This document shows positions 1 through 8,665 of a DNA stretch of 31,609 bases, piece after piece. The notes beneath the pieces are model-generated. The model had not been told where the DNA came from, ran no database searches, and was given only the letters and a program-made list of their open reading frames with translations. A program made the translations under genes and the position numbers. The DNA lies in contig JAVWHX010000024.1 in the NCBI GenBank assembly GCA_036639875.1, positions 1 to 31,609 of the forward strand, in the 5' to 3' direction. Numbering within the stretch: the first letter of the stretch is position 1; every line of letters begins with the position of its first letter. The stretch comes from JAVWHX01 sp036639875 (GTDB lineage: Bacteria; Bacillota_I; Bacilli_A; Erysipelotrichales; Coprobacillaceae).

Positions 1-1089
1 ATGGCTTTAGATATTCCTTTACCTAAACAAGTCTTTGGACATCCTTGGTTATTACAAGGTGAAAGTAAGATGTCTAAGTCTAAAGGAAATGTTATTTATG
101 CTGATGATTTAGTAGATATCTTTGGAGTAGATGCTGTGAGATATTATGTCTTACATGAAATTCCATATGATAATGATGGAAGTATTACTTGGGATTTATT
201 AGTAGAAAGAATTAATTCTGATTTAGCGAATGTCTTAGGTAACTTAGTCAATAGAACAATAGCAATGACAAACAAATACTTTGATGGTATTGTTTCTAAT
301 CCAAATGTGGAAGAACCAGTAGATCAAGAATTAAAAGATATTACTTTAGCAATGCCTGCTAAGGTACAAGCATTAATGGATGAAATGAAAGCATCTAAAG
401 CATTAGATGAAATCTTTGTCTTATTAAGACGTACAAATAAATATATCGATGATACTATGCCTTGGGCACTTGCAAAAGAAGAAGATAAACAAGATCGTTT
501 AGCAACTGTTCTTTATAACTTATTAGAAGCTATTCGTTTTGCTGCCATAGCATTAGAACCTTATTTACCTTCAACTTCTACAAAGATTTTAGATCAAATC
601 AATACAAATCAAAGAGAAATGAAAGATCTCACTACTTTTGGTTTATATCAAGTAGGAACAAAAGTCACTGATCAACCACAACAATTATTCTCTCGTTTAG
701 ATCCAAAAGAAGTAGAAAAAAAGGTTGAAGCTTTACAACCTAAAAAAGAAGAAGTTAAAGAAGATGAAAACTTAATCACAATTGATGACTTTGCTAAGAT
801 TGAATTAACTGTAGGAACAGTAGAAGGATGTGTTAGACATCCTGATGCTGATAAGTTATTAGTGTCTCAAATTAATATTGGAAAAGAAGTAAGACAAATT
901 GTTAGTGGAATTGCTGACTTCTATAGTCCAGAAGATATGATTGGTAAAAAGGTGATTGTTGTTTCTAATTTAAAACCTGCATTACTACGTGGTGTTGAAT
1001 CACAAGGAATGATTTTAGCGGGTTCTAAAAAGAAATTACTAGAACTTGTTTCTGTTGAAACATTACCTAATGGAACAAAGATAAGATAA
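1..1089 (+). CDS. metG: Methionyl-tRNA synthetase, 3' part (5' end outside window)
   Basis: Charges tRNA-Met with methionine in the cytoplasm. The 362 residues visible are the C-terminal half. The class I KMSKS loop is at residues 23-27, followed by the helical anticodon-binding domain, a charged linker near residues 235-258, and a C-terminal Trbp111/EMAP-type tRNA-binding domain from about residue 259 to the end (conserved VGTVEG, HPDADKL and SQGMIL stretches). A full Firmicute enzyme is about 650 residues, so about 290 N-terminal residues with the HIGH motif and zinc domain lie upstream of the window. The ATG at position 1 is therefore an internal methionine and not the start. The gene ends in a strong hairpin terminator. 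In Bacillus it is followed by tatD, yabE and rnmV; here those genes are further right. Confidence 0.97.
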   Translation: MALDIPLPKQVFGHPWLLQGESKMSKSKGNVIYADDLVDIFGVDAVRYYVLHEIPYDNDGSITWDLLVERINSDLANVLGNLVNRTIAMTNKYFDGIVSNPNVEEPVDQELKDITLAMPAKVQALMDEMKASKALDEIFVLLRRTNKYIDDTMPWALAKEEDKQDRLATVLYNLLEAIRFAAIALEPYLPSTSTKILDQINTNQREMKDLTTFGLYQVGTKVTDQPQQLFSRLDPKEVEKKVEALQPKKEEVKEDENLITIDDFAKIELTVGTVEGCVRHPDADKLLVSQINIGKEVRQIVSGIADFYSPEDMIGKKVIVVSNLKPALLRGVESQGMILAGSKKKLLELVSVETLPNGTKIR

Positions 1090-1093
1090 TTAA

Positions 1094-1130
1094 AAAGAAC
1101 TTTCTTGAATAAAAGGAAGTTCTTTATTTT
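1094..1130. terminator. Terminator between convergent metG and HAAS-like gene
   Basis: The arms at 1094-1106 and 1113-1125 form a stem of about 13 bp (AAAGAACTT pairs with AAGTTCTTT, continuing inward with one wobble) around a 6-nt loop. A T-rich tract follows on the plus strand and an A-tract precedes it, so it can serve both converging genes. The stop codon of the minus-strand gene lies inside the right arm. Confidence 0.85.
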
Positions 1131-2080
1131 CTAAATAATGATCGATATGATTTTAAGTTTCTCATAAGTTTATATAATGATATAAGAGATATCATAAAGA
1201 TTGCACCCAGGATAAAGATATTAACAAGAGTGTATTCAAAACTAACACCAAATGGTAATAAATAATCTTTTAGTAAATCTGAATTATAAATAAATATGAT
1301 AAGAGAAGATAAAGTAAATAAATTGATTAAAGAACTATACTTTAAATATCTTTTTGTATATCTCTTCTTTGTCATATCTATAAAATAATCAACAAATATA
1401 ATCATTATAAAGGGTTGAAAGAAATAAGTCATTAAGTGAATCATTTGATATGATTCATGTTGAATAATTAAGATAGTATCACTTGAAAAGAATAGTGTAT
1501 AAATAAAGAAATAAAGTGTAAAGATAACCATAAATACTGTTTCAGTAATTCGATATGGGTAGTGTGATTGATGAGGAAGTGAATTTAATGTTTCAATATT
1601 CCAATGTTCAAGTGGTGATAAATCAGCTGGATATTTTCTATCAAGTAAAAAGAATATTATACAAGAGATAACTGAAATACTTAACATAATAACAAATGGA
1701 TTAGAAAGTAACCAAGTGAAAAATGTTGACATATATATTGATGAAACAACATGTTGAGTTGTTTGAAATGGAAGACAGTTAAATTGTTGTAAATAATATA
1801 AAGTTGAAAAGAAAAGATAAATACCAGAAACTATAAAAACAAGTTTCTCTACAAAGACAACAACTTTAGGATTAAATGTATGATTTAATAATGGTCTATA
1901 ACCATAACTAAGAGCTACACATCTAGGATGTCCATAACTGACAAGCATTGCTTCTAAATCATCGTATTGGTGTACTGATGATTGAATTTCTCTTTTCAAA
2001 TCACGATAAACCTTATGTCTTTTAGGCCCATTAAAGTAAGAACAAACAGCCCCTAAATATCTTTCTAATAGATCATTCAT
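1124..2080 (-). CDS. Polytopic membrane protein with N-terminal HAAS-like helical domain
   Basis: This 318-residue protein is of unknown function. Residues 1-65 are hydrophilic and helical, with the spacing of the HAAS/DUF1700 domain (an ERYL start, a charged RDLKREIQ helix, then a short segment ending in a glycine-rich turn). The rest holds about six or seven hydrophobic membrane segments, roughly at 72-97, 113-146, 178-200, 214-236, 250-269 and 284-307. HAAS proteins are often paired with a PadR-family regulator, but none is visible here. The ATG is preceded by GAGGTG at 5 nt. The gene stands alone, divergent from yggS and convergent with metG. Membrane location is clear from the sequence; the HAAS assignment is by pattern only, and the role, perhaps membrane-stress signalling, is not established. 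Confidence 0.6.
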   Translation of the reverse strand: MNDLLERYLGAVCSYFNGPKRHKVYRDLKREIQSSVHQYDDLEAMLVSYGHPRCVALSYGYRPLLNHTFNPKVVVFVEKLVFIVSGIYLFFSTLYYLQQFNCLPFQTTQHVVSSIYMSTFFTWLLSNPFVIMLSISVISCIIFFLLDRKYPADLSPLEHWNIETLNSLPHQSHYPYRITETVFMVIFTLYFFIYTLFFSSDTILIIQHESYQMIHLMTYFFQPFIMIIFVDYFIDMTKKRYTKRYLKYSSLINLFTLSSLIIFIYNSDLLKDYLLPFGVSFEYTLVNIFILGAIFMISLISLYKLMRNLKSYRSLFRK

Positions 2081-2201
2081 ATCAACACCTCACTTTATAA
2101 TGTTTATCATATCATATATATGTGTACTTTTTTTGATTATACATCTAAAATATAGAAATAATATCAAAAAGTTGTATAATAATACTAGGAACGGTGATCA
2201 A

Positions 2202-2846
2202 ATGAAAGTCAATAAAGATAAAGTTAAAGAGTTATTAGAAGAAGTAAAACCTGCAAAACTTATTGCTGCAACAAAATATGTAGGTGTAGAAGAAATTAAT
2301 GAATTAGAAGATTGTGGATGTTTATATTATGGGGAAAATAGAGTTCAAGCTTTTTTAGATAAGTATGAAAAATATCATGGAAAAGGACATTGGCATTTTA
2401 TTGGTACTTTACAAACAAATAAAGTTAAATATATTATTGATAAGGTTGAGTTAATTCATTCAGTCAATAGTTATAAATTAATTGATGAATTAGAAAAACA
2501 AGCAAAGAAAAAGAATATATCTGTGCCTATTTTATTACAAGTTAATATTGCTAGAGAAGAAAGTAAGCATGGCTTTTATAAAGAGGATATGGAAGATGTA
2601 TTATTGTATGTTGAAAAGTGTTCATCTTTAGTGGTAGATGGATTGATGATGATGGCACCTTATATTGAGGTAGAGGATACAAGATGTTATTTTAAAGAAA
2701 TGAATAATCTTAGAGATGAACTTCAAAAGAAGTGTAGTCAGTTTGATTTAAAAGAATTATCAATGGGGATGTCTCAAGATTATCAAATAGCGTTACAAGA
2801 AGGTGCTACATTAGTGAGAATTGGTAGAGCATTATTTATAGAATAA
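2202..2846 (+). CDS. yggS: YggS/PLPBP family pyridoxal-phosphate homeostasis protein
   Basis: This PLP-binding protein has an alanine-racemase-like barrel fold and buffers intracellular PLP; it is not known as an enzyme. The 214 residues include the PLP lysine in the IAATKYV segment (K25), the YGENRVQ motif, HWHFIGTLQTNK, HSVNS, the SKHGF segment, the GLMMMAP strand and the C-terminal SMGMSQDYQIALQEGATLVRIGRALF signature region. The frame is open further upstream to 2100, but the start at 2202 is preferred. It has GGTGAT at 2193-2198, and a TATAAT box at 2175-2180 lies inside the would-be extension. The family often sits in a cell-division cluster beside sepF; here it is monocistronic. Confidence 0.93.
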   Translation: MKVNKDKVKELLEEVKPAKLIAATKYVGVEEINELEDCGCLYYGENRVQAFLDKYEKYHGKGHWHFIGTLQTNKVKYIIDKVELIHSVNSYKLIDELEKQAKKKNISVPILLQVNIAREESKHGFYKEDMEDVLLYVEKCSSLVVDGLMMMAPYIEVEDTRCYFKEMNNLRDELQKKCSQFDLKELSMGMSQDYQIALQEGATLVRIGRALFIE

Positions 2847-2938
2847 TGCTTTTTCTATTGATATAAAGGGAATAAATAAAATAAATGCAGTGTTTATAAG
2901 AAATTGTGTTATACTGTATGAGAAAGAAGAGGAAATAC

Positions 2939-4186
2939 ATGAAATTTAGTGAATTAGAATTAATTAAACCATTAATTGAAGCAACTGCTCAATTAAACTA
3001 TAAAGAAGCATCACCGATTCAAGAACAAGCTATACCAATATTATTGAGTGGTAAAGACTTATTAGGCTGTGCAAAAACAGGAACAGGTAAAACTGCAGCA
3101 TTTGCATTACCCATTTTACAACAATTATATTTACGTGAAGAAAATCAAAAATATCCAAGAACAATCAAAGCATTAATATTAGCTCCAACAAGAGAGTTAG
3201 CTATTCAAATTAATGAAACTTTTGAATATATGAGACCATTTGTGAATATTAAATCTGCGGTTATTTTTGGAGGAGTTCGTCAAGGATCTCAAGTTACAAA
3301 AATAGAAAAGGGGATTGATGTTTTAGTTGCAACTCCTGGAAGATTGATGGATTTACATAAACAAGGATTATTGGATTTTAAACATATTGAATATTTTGTT
3401 TTGGATGAAGCAGATAGAATGTTGGATATGGGATTTATCAATGATATTAGAAAAATCTTAAAGTTAATACCAAAGAAACGTCAAACAATGATGTTTTCTG
3501 CAACATTACCTGATGAGATTAAACATCTTGTTGATGATATTCTAAATCAACCAGAAAGAATAATGGTAAGCACAGGGAATATGACAGTGGAAATGATTAA
3601 TCAATCATTATACTTTGTAGATAAAACAAATAAAGCAAAATTACTTATTAAATTATTAGAAAACCCACAAATATTTAATGCGATTGTTTTTGTAAGAACA
3701 AAAAGAAATGCTGATATATTATGTAAGAAGTTATTAAAAGCAGGAATTGAATCTGAAGCTATTCATGGTGATAAATCACAAAATGCAAGAGTAAGAGCTT
3801 TGAATAATTTTAAATCATGTAAAGCAAGAGTCTTGGTAGCTACTGATATTGCTGCTAGAGGAATTGATATTGATGATTTAACACATGTTTTTAATTTTGA
3901 TTTACCTGAACAAGCAGAAAACTATGTACATAGAATTGGAAGAACTGCTCGTGCTGGTGCAAAAGGAGATGCAATTACTTTTTGTTGTTTCCAAGAAAAA
4001 GATGATTTAAGAGAAGTTGAGAAGTTTATTAAACAACAAATACCTGTTATTGATAATCCATATTATCCAATGGAAGATTTAAGTGCACCAGTCAAAAAAG
4101 GTGGCAATAATAAACCTAAAACAGATAAATTAAATAGACCTAAAAAGAATAACCAACAACGTAATAAAAGAAAAATAAAAAAATAA
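2939..4186 (+). CDS. DEAD-box ATP-dependent RNA helicase (RhlE/CshA-like)
   Basis: This RNA helicase has 415 residues. All core motifs are present: the Q motif (SPIQEQAIP, Q28), motif I AKTGTGKT (45-52), PTRELA, the TPGRLMD segment, DEAD at 156-159, SAT, the second RecA domain with FVRTK and HGDKSQ, VATDIAARGIDI, and HRIGRTARAG. A lysine- and asparagine-rich basic tail (about residues 365-415) probably aids RNA binding. Likely roles are mRNA turnover, ribosome assembly or cold adaptation. In-frame starts exist at 2906 (GTG) and 2918 (ATG), but the ATG at 2939 has AGAGG 6 nt upstream, and a TATACT box at 2910-2915 would fall inside the longer versions. The family cannot be resolved to a single named orthologue from sequence alone. 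The gene is followed by its own terminator. Confidence 0.95.
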   Translation: MKFSELELIKPLIEATAQLNYKEASPIQEQAIPILLSGKDLLGCAKTGTGKTAAFALPILQQLYLREENQKYPRTIKALILAPTRELAIQINETFEYMRPFVNIKSAVIFGGVRQGSQVTKIEKGIDVLVATPGRLMDLHKQGLLDFKHIEYFVLDEADRMLDMGFINDIRKILKLIPKKRQTMMFSATLPDEIKHLVDDILNQPERIMVSTGNMTVEMINQSLYFVDKTNKAKLLIKLLENPQIFNAIVFVRTKRNADILCKKLLKAGIESEAIHGDKSQNARVRALNNFKSCKARVLVATDIAARGIDIDDLTHVFNFDLPEQAENYVHRIGRTARAGAKGDAITFCCFQEKDDLREVEKFIKQQIPVIDNPYYPMEDLSAPVKKGGNNKPKTDKLNRPKKNNQQRNKRKIKK

Positions 4187-4188
4187 TA

Positions 4189-4228
4189 AAAAAAGAATTC
4201 TTGATTATAATTTCAGGAATTTTTTTTT
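4189..4228 (+). terminator. Terminator of the DEAD-box helicase gene
   Basis: AATTCTTGA (4196-4204) pairs with TCAGGAATT (4213-4221) around an 8-nt AT loop, with one wobble. A-rich sequence precedes it and an eight-T run (4221-4228) follows. Confidence 0.85.
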
Positions 4229-4255
4229 GAATAATTGAATAAATACCTACACAAG

Positions 4256-4299
4256 TTATAGATATAAAAGTACAAATGAAAGGCACTTTATATCTATAA
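4256..4299 (+). promoter_or_regulatory. Long AT-rich hairpin in the leader of the pilin-like gene
   Basis: The arm at 4256-4271 (TTATAGATATAAAAGT) is complementary to 4285-4299 (ACTTTATATCTATAA). This gives about 15 bp with one bulged A and a 13-nt loop that contains GAAAGG. No T-tract follows, so it does not look like a terminator. It ends 22 nt before the start codon at 4322. It could be an mRNA-stabilising leader hairpin or a protein-binding palindrome. The structure is seen directly; its function is not known. Confidence 0.5.
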
Positions 4300-4321
4300 G
4301 AAAAGTGATAGGTAAACAGTA

Positions 4322-4876
4322 ATGATTAAAAATAAAAAAGGATTTACATTAACTGAAGTTATAGTTGTTGTTGTGGTTTTAGCAGTTCTTATGGCTGTAT
4401 CAGTACCTTCAGTTTTAAAATATATTCGCGAGGCAGATCATGTGAAGTATATGACTTTATCTCGTGCAATTAATGAAGAGGTTAGTGTATATGTTGCGAA
4501 AACAATATCCTATAATAAGGATAAAGAATTTTCTGAAGTTATTACTGATTTGAAACAGAAATTAAGTTATGGTAGTAAAAATGAGCTTAGTAATATAATA
4601 TCAACGGAGCCATTTGATGATGAAAAGATATATTCTATTGATCTATGTTTTGATGGAAAGAATATTAATGGATGGGATTATGATAAGAGTTTAAAAGTAC
4701 ATACTTTATCTAAAGTATCAATATGGTATTGTCAAAAAGAGAGTACATTGACTAATATGAAAGGTATTAAATTTATAGTTAATCTTGTAAATAGAAAAAT
4801 GTATTTTTATGATGAAGAAACATATTGGGATGCAGTTATTAGTGGAAAAGAAGAAGCTCCTATTTATGTATTATAA
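4322..4876 (+). CDS. Type IV pilin-like protein with prepilin N-terminus
   Basis: This 184-residue class III signal protein begins with a short basic leader (KNKKG) and a prepilin cleavage site. After the glycine at residue 7 the mature protein would start with Phe, with Glu at +5 (GFTLTEV), followed by a hydrophobic helix of about 20 residues. That is the hallmark of type IV pilins and of competence or type II pseudopilins. The remaining 145 residues are soluble and match no family I know. They contain two cysteines (LCFD and YCQK). No prepilin peptidase, assembly ATPase or platform protein is nearby, so processing must depend on genes elsewhere. The ribosome-binding site is weak (AGGT at 4310-4313) and lies just downstream of a long hairpin, so translation may be controlled. 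Confidence 0.75.
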   Translation: MIKNKKGFTLTEVIVVVVVLAVLMAVSVPSVLKYIREADHVKYMTLSRAINEEVSVYVAKTISYNKDKEFSEVITDLKQKLSYGSKNELSNIISTEPFDDEKIYSIDLCFDGKNINGWDYDKSLKVHTLSKVSIWYCQKESTLTNMKGIKFIVNLVNRKMYFYDEETYWDAVISGKEEAPIYVL

Positions 4877-4897
4877 GAAATAGAGAATAGAATAAAT

Positions 4898-4926
4898 AAA
4901 AAACCATACAAAGTTGTATGATTTTT
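4898..4926. terminator. Terminator between convergent pilin-like and AbgA-like genes
   Basis: CATACA (4905-4910) pairs with TGTATG (4915-4920) around a 4-nt loop. AAAAAAC precedes it and ATTTTTAC follows, so it can act in both directions. Its right edge touches the stop codon of the minus-strand gene. Confidence 0.75.
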
Positions 4927-6229
4927 ACTTCATTAAATGATATGTAATACTAGAGAATATTCTTGGAGCTTTTTCCAAGACTTTTTCATTAAAATCAAAT
5001 GCATCATTATGTGGTGATGCGACCATAGGTGTTAATAACTTCATATATGTAGCTTTACCACCATGTGCTTGAACTCTTTCCATCATATAAGAAAAATCAT
5101 CACTACCACCTAAAGCACTTAAATCACGCTTTGATAGTTTTAAATCAGGCATTTCATTTTCACAAAGAGTACGAATTGTTTTCATAAAATCTTCATCACA
5201 AGATAAAGAATAAGCCTTTCCCATCTCTTTAATCTCTACAATAGTGTCATGCATTCGAGCAGAGGCTTGAATAATATCTCTAGCATACATTTCCATATAA
5301 CGATTAAGTTCTGTAGTTGCACCTCTGACTTCTATCTCTAATGTTGCAGTTTCAGGTACCACATTTCTACCTGTACCAGCTCTAACAGTTCCAACATTCA
5401 CACGTGTGCATCCATCACTATTTCTAGGAATAGAATGAAGGTTTAAAATACAGTTGGCTGCAGAAAGTAATGCATTTCTTCCATATTGAGGTGACTCAGC
5501 CGCATGTGTAGAAACCCCATGATAGAGAACATCTAATTTTGTAGTTGCAAAAGATTGATTCATTCCTAAATATAAATCATATTTAGCTTCTCCTTGAGGC
5601 ATAATATGACCAGCAATGATATAATCAACATCATCTAAAAAACCACTTTCAGCAATACACTTAGCACCTCTCACACCTTCTTCAGCAGGTTGAAATATAA
5701 GTTTGATTGTTCCATGAAGAGATTTCTTAATATTCATAAGTATTTTTGCAGTCACTAAACCAATCGCAACATGACCATCATGACCACAAGCATGCATTGC
5801 TCCTATATGACGTGAAGAAAAACCTTCTTTATAAGGAACATGGGACATTGTATTATCTTCAATCAAACCTAAAGCATCCATATCAAAACGTAATGCAATT
5901 GTAGGCCCTTCACCATTCTTTATAATCCCTGCAACAGCAGTCATTCCATCTCTTACTTTTTCTATATACTGAGGATTAGCCCCTTCAGTTAATGATCTTT
6001 TATAGTTAAGATGTAATATAGTTTCCATAGGAACTCCCATTCTTGCATCTTTTTTCATAATATCTTCCCCAACAAGAACTTCATACCCCAGATCTTCAAG
6101 ATAAGTTGCTATAATACAAGCCGTTCTTGTTTCTAACCATCCATGTTCAGGATATTTATGAAGATCACGTCTTAATTCAATAGCTTCTTGATAATAATCA
6201 TGAGAAAGTTCTTTTATCTTTGTATACAT
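4925..6229 (-). CDS. M20D family amidohydrolase, AbgA-like (aminobenzoyl-glutamate hydrolase family)
   Basis: This 434-residue zinc amidohydrolase resembles, from memory, Escherichia coli AbgA closely along its whole length. Shared features are RRDLHKYPEHGWLE-type opening residues, the RMGVP segment, FDMDALGL, MHACGHDGH with metal ligands, FQPAEEGVRGA with the catalytic Glu pair, GTGRNVVP, the RGATTELN strand, and GGSDDFSYMM with a late ASPHNDAFDF ligand region. AbgA works with AbgB to split p-aminobenzoyl-glutamate, a folate breakdown product; no AbgB-like partner or AbgT transporter is in the window. Other N-acyl amino acid or peptide substrates remain possible. A near-consensus promoter lies upstream (6250-6278), and AAGGA plus GTGAT precede the ATG. 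Confidence 0.88.
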   Translation of the reverse strand: MYTKIKELSHDYYQEAIELRRDLHKYPEHGWLETRTACIIATYLEDLGYEVLVGEDIMKKDARMGVPMETILHLNYKRSLTEGANPQYIEKVRDGMTAVAGIIKNGEGPTIALRFDMDALGLIEDNTMSHVPYKEGFSSRHIGAMHACGHDGHVAIGLVTAKILMNIKKSLHGTIKLIFQPAEEGVRGAKCIAESGFLDDVDYIIAGHIMPQGEAKYDLYLGMNQSFATTKLDVLYHGVSTHAAESPQYGRNALLSAANCILNLHSIPRNSDGCTRVNVGTVRAGTGRNVVPETATLEIEVRGATTELNRYMEMYARDIIQASARMHDTIVEIKEMGKAYSLSCDEDFMKTIRTLCENEMPDLKLSKRDLSALGGSDDFSYMMERVQAHGGKATYMKLLTPMVASPHNDAFDFNEKVLEKAPRIFSSITYHLMK

Positions 6230-6249
6230 GTTATCACATCCTTAACAAC

Positions 6250-6278
6250 ATTGTACCAATATCAGTTTTCAACATCAA
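6250..6278 (-). promoter_or_regulatory. Sigma-A-type promoter of the AbgA-like gene
   Basis: On the minus strand, TTGATG (6273-6278) is separated by 17 bp from TACAAT (6250-6255). The start codon at 6229 follows about 20 bp later, with a ribosome-binding site between. Confidence 0.65.
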
Positions 6279-6312
6279 TGTCTAATTATAAAGATTGCCA
6301 TTTTATTCCAAT

Positions 6313-6368
6313 AAAAAAGACCCCTCTAAGATAAACAACATGAAATACATGTCATTTACCTTAGAGGG
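6313..6368 (-). terminator. Terminator of the EAL-domain gene
   Basis: On the minus strand CCCTCTAAG pairs with CTTAGAGGG (plus-strand arms 6322-6330 and 6360-6368). Inner pairing around ACATG/CATGT extends the structure. It is followed in transcription by TCTTTTTT. Confidence 0.85.
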
Positions 6369-6374
6369 TATAAA

Positions 6375-8582
6375 TTAAAATGATTTATCTTTAACAAATT
6401 TTTCTTCAAACTCTTGAATAGGCATTGGTTTATAATAATAGAAACCTTGAATATAATCACAATAATATTGTTTTAAGAAATCTCTTTGTTCTTTTGTTTC
6501 TACACCCTCAGCTACAACATCTATACCAAGCTGATGACAGAGCTCAATCACTTCTTTAATAATAATATTACTTTTCTCTTGATTATGAATGTTTGTTTTA
6601 AAGAACTCTTGATCAATTTTAACGACATCTATAGGAAAATCTTTTAACATATTTAATGAGGAATAACCACTACCAAAGTCATCTAATGCAATCTTTATTC
6701 CATTTTTCTTTAAATAATTAAGAACAATAATTAATTCACTTTTACGTTTAACAGCTGTTTCTTCTGTTATTTCAACCTGTATAGAATGAGGATTGATATC
6801 ATATTTCTTAACTAAATCAACAAGCTTATCAACATATCCAATATTAAATAAATAAGTTTTAGAAGCATTTACAGAAATACTTATTTCTTTATGATAAAGA
6901 TCTTTCCATCTTTTAATAACTTGTAAAGATTTCTCTAAAATATAGATATCTAATTGTTCTAACGAACCATTTCTTTCAAATAAAGGTATAAAACGATAAG
7001 GTGGAATTAATCCCTTATTTGGATGTATCCATCTTGTTAATATCTCTCCAGAACTAACACTTTCATCATACACATTTGTTTTTGGTTGAATATAAACCTT
7101 AAATTGTTCATTTAAAAGTGCATCATTAAATTCTTCTTCTATTTGTTTTGCTTCTAGTTCTTCTTGATATTGTTGTTCTTGATAATAAACAATATCATCT
7201 TTAGATAATTCTTTTAAACCAACTTTTGCATAATTGGTTTTATGGAATGCATTTCTGATATCCATATGATTATCTTCAATCGAATAAATTCCAAAATGAA
7301 AATAATAAGTCGTTGTTTGATGCTTATGCATAAAGTTTTCTCTAATCATTTTGGTTAAACTCATTAAACGATCTTTGATGTTTTCAACTTCTTCTTTTTT
7401 TAATAATAATGCAAAAATATCTGATGATTCACGACAGTATAATTCATGGTTTTGACAAAAATCTTTCATTGATTCAATGATTGTTATAAGTAAATCATGA
7501 GCAGTATCTTCACCATAAATTTCAGCAAACCACTTATATTCTTTCATGTCACAACTAATCAATAAATATTGAGATAAATGTTTTTTATTCTTAGCTTCTT
7601 CAATGAATTTATTGAAGTTATAATGATGAGTAAGAGGATCTTCATAAGCTAACTTTGTAATTTCCATTTTACGTTTCTTTTGAAGAACATAAACAGCAGT
7701 AATGAGTAAAGCAGAACCAACACCAACAATTAACCAAGTTATATATGCGGTTTGAATAAAACCATTAATTTCTTGAGTTACATACTCTTTAGGGAAAATA
7801 GAGGCAACAAGCCAGTCATTGCTTTTTATGTTAGCATATGTTAGATAGTTTTTATTTCCCTTTTGATCAGTGAACTGAATGACTCCAGAGCCTTTAGTAT
7901 CAATAGATTTTATATTAAAATCTTGGTTTGTATTTATATCTTGTATTTGAGTAACATTATTATCAGTAGGAGTATCATTAGAAAAGATAATAGTCTTTCC
8001 ATGTTCGTTAAAAATAAAAGAGTAACCGCCACTATTAAAAGAAGCATTATTTAATATTTCTGCAAATTTATTTGTTGAAAATGTTGAAAATAAAACACTA
8101 ACAACTTTTTGTTCTTTATTATAAATAGGAACTGATAAAACATTAATCTCTTGATTATCTACGACATCTCTTAGGACATTAGATATAGCATTTTTTCCTA
8201 GAATACTTTGTTGAAAGTATTCTCTTTCAGATGCATTAAAACTTTTACCATCAGATGTTTTAGCATTTCCATTCATATCAATAATTCCAAAACGTTTATT
8301 ATTGACTTTAATAGCAAGATCATGTAAATATTCAAAAATATTATCATTAGTCATTTTGTTTTCTTCTATTAAAAGACTAATTGTTTTAAGTTGGGTTAAG
8401 TTTTCTTGAATACGTGAGTTAATCGCATCAGAAGTTTGAATTGCTATCTTATTAAGATATGAATCAGTTTCATTGTAGATGTTTTGAGATAATATTTGGA
8501 TATATATGGTTGCTGCAGAAGCAAATACAACCAAGCTTAAAATAGTTATAATTATAGATTTTCTCATTAACGGACTTTTCAT
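6375..8582 (-). CDS. Membrane-bound cyclic-di-GMP phosphodiesterase: Cache sensor, degenerate GGDEF, intact EAL
   Basis: The protein has 735 residues. A transmembrane helix (about 8-29) and a second (about 278-300) bracket an extracytoplasmic dCache-like sensor domain. A GGDEF-fold domain follows (about 310-470), and then an EAL domain (about 485-725). The GGDEF signature position reads ESSDIF (385-390), lacking both glycines and the catalytic acidic pair, so cyclase activity is unlikely. The EAL domain keeps the EILTR motif (E513), the NAS asparagine, the ITEE acidic pair, DDFG (634-637), VKID, AEGVE and the QGF glutamine, so c-di-GMP hydrolysis is likely. The start at 8582 has GGTGAG 3 nt upstream; an in-frame ATG at 8615 overlaps a TATAAT box and lacks a ribosome-binding site. 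The gene is monocistronic, with terminators on both sides. Confidence 0.92.
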   Translation of the reverse strand: MKSPLMRKSIIITILSLVVFASAATIYIQILSQNIYNETDSYLNKIAIQTSDAINSRIQENLTQLKTISLLIEENKMTNDNIFEYLHDLAIKVNNKRFGIIDMNGNAKTSDGKSFNASEREYFQQSILGKNAISNVLRDVVDNQEINVLSVPIYNKEQKVVSVLFSTFSTNKFAEILNNASFNSGGYSFIFNEHGKTIIFSNDTPTDNNVTQIQDINTNQDFNIKSIDTKGSGVIQFTDQKGNKNYLTYANIKSNDWLVASIFPKEYVTQEINGFIQTAYITWLIVGVGSALLITAVYVLQKKRKMEITKLAYEDPLTHHYNFNKFIEEAKNKKHLSQYLLISCDMKEYKWFAEIYGEDTAHDLLITIIESMKDFCQNHELYCRESSDIFALLLKKEEVENIKDRLMSLTKMIRENFMHKHQTTTYYFHFGIYSIEDNHMDIRNAFHKTNYAKVGLKELSKDDIVYYQEQQYQEELEAKQIEEEFNDALLNEQFKVYIQPKTNVYDESVSSGEILTRWIHPNKGLIPPYRFIPLFERNGSLEQLDIYILEKSLQVIKRWKDLYHKEISISVNASKTYLFNIGYVDKLVDLVKKYDINPHSIQVEITEETAVKRKSELIIVLNYLKKNGIKIALDDFGSGYSSLNMLKDFPIDVVKIDQEFFKTNIHNQEKSNIIIKEVIELCHQLGIDVVAEGVETKEQRDFLKQYYCDYIQGFYYYKPMPIQEFEEKFVKDKSF

Positions 8583-8636
8583 TATCTCACCACACTTTCC
8601 TATACTATTATACATAAATAAAATAAGAATGGCACG

Positions 8637-8665
8637 AAAAAATAGTCCCTTTGTAAGGAACTATT
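8637..8665 (-). terminator. Terminator of the M42 aminopeptidase gene
   Basis: On the minus strand AATAGTTCCTT pairs with AAGGGACTATT across a 3-nt loop, with one G-U wobble, and is followed by TTTT. The hairpin overlaps the stop codon of the aminopeptidase gene. Confidence 0.85.

Noticed and set aside
2100..2201. N-terminal extension of yggS starting at 2100
   Set aside because: It contains the likely -10 box (2175-2180), has no ribosome-binding site and is not family-like; the ATG at 2202 has GGTGAT.
7863..8054. 63-codon plus-strand frame inside the EAL gene
   Set aside because: Antisense shadow of the Cache domain coding sequence with no ribosome-binding site or family resemblance.
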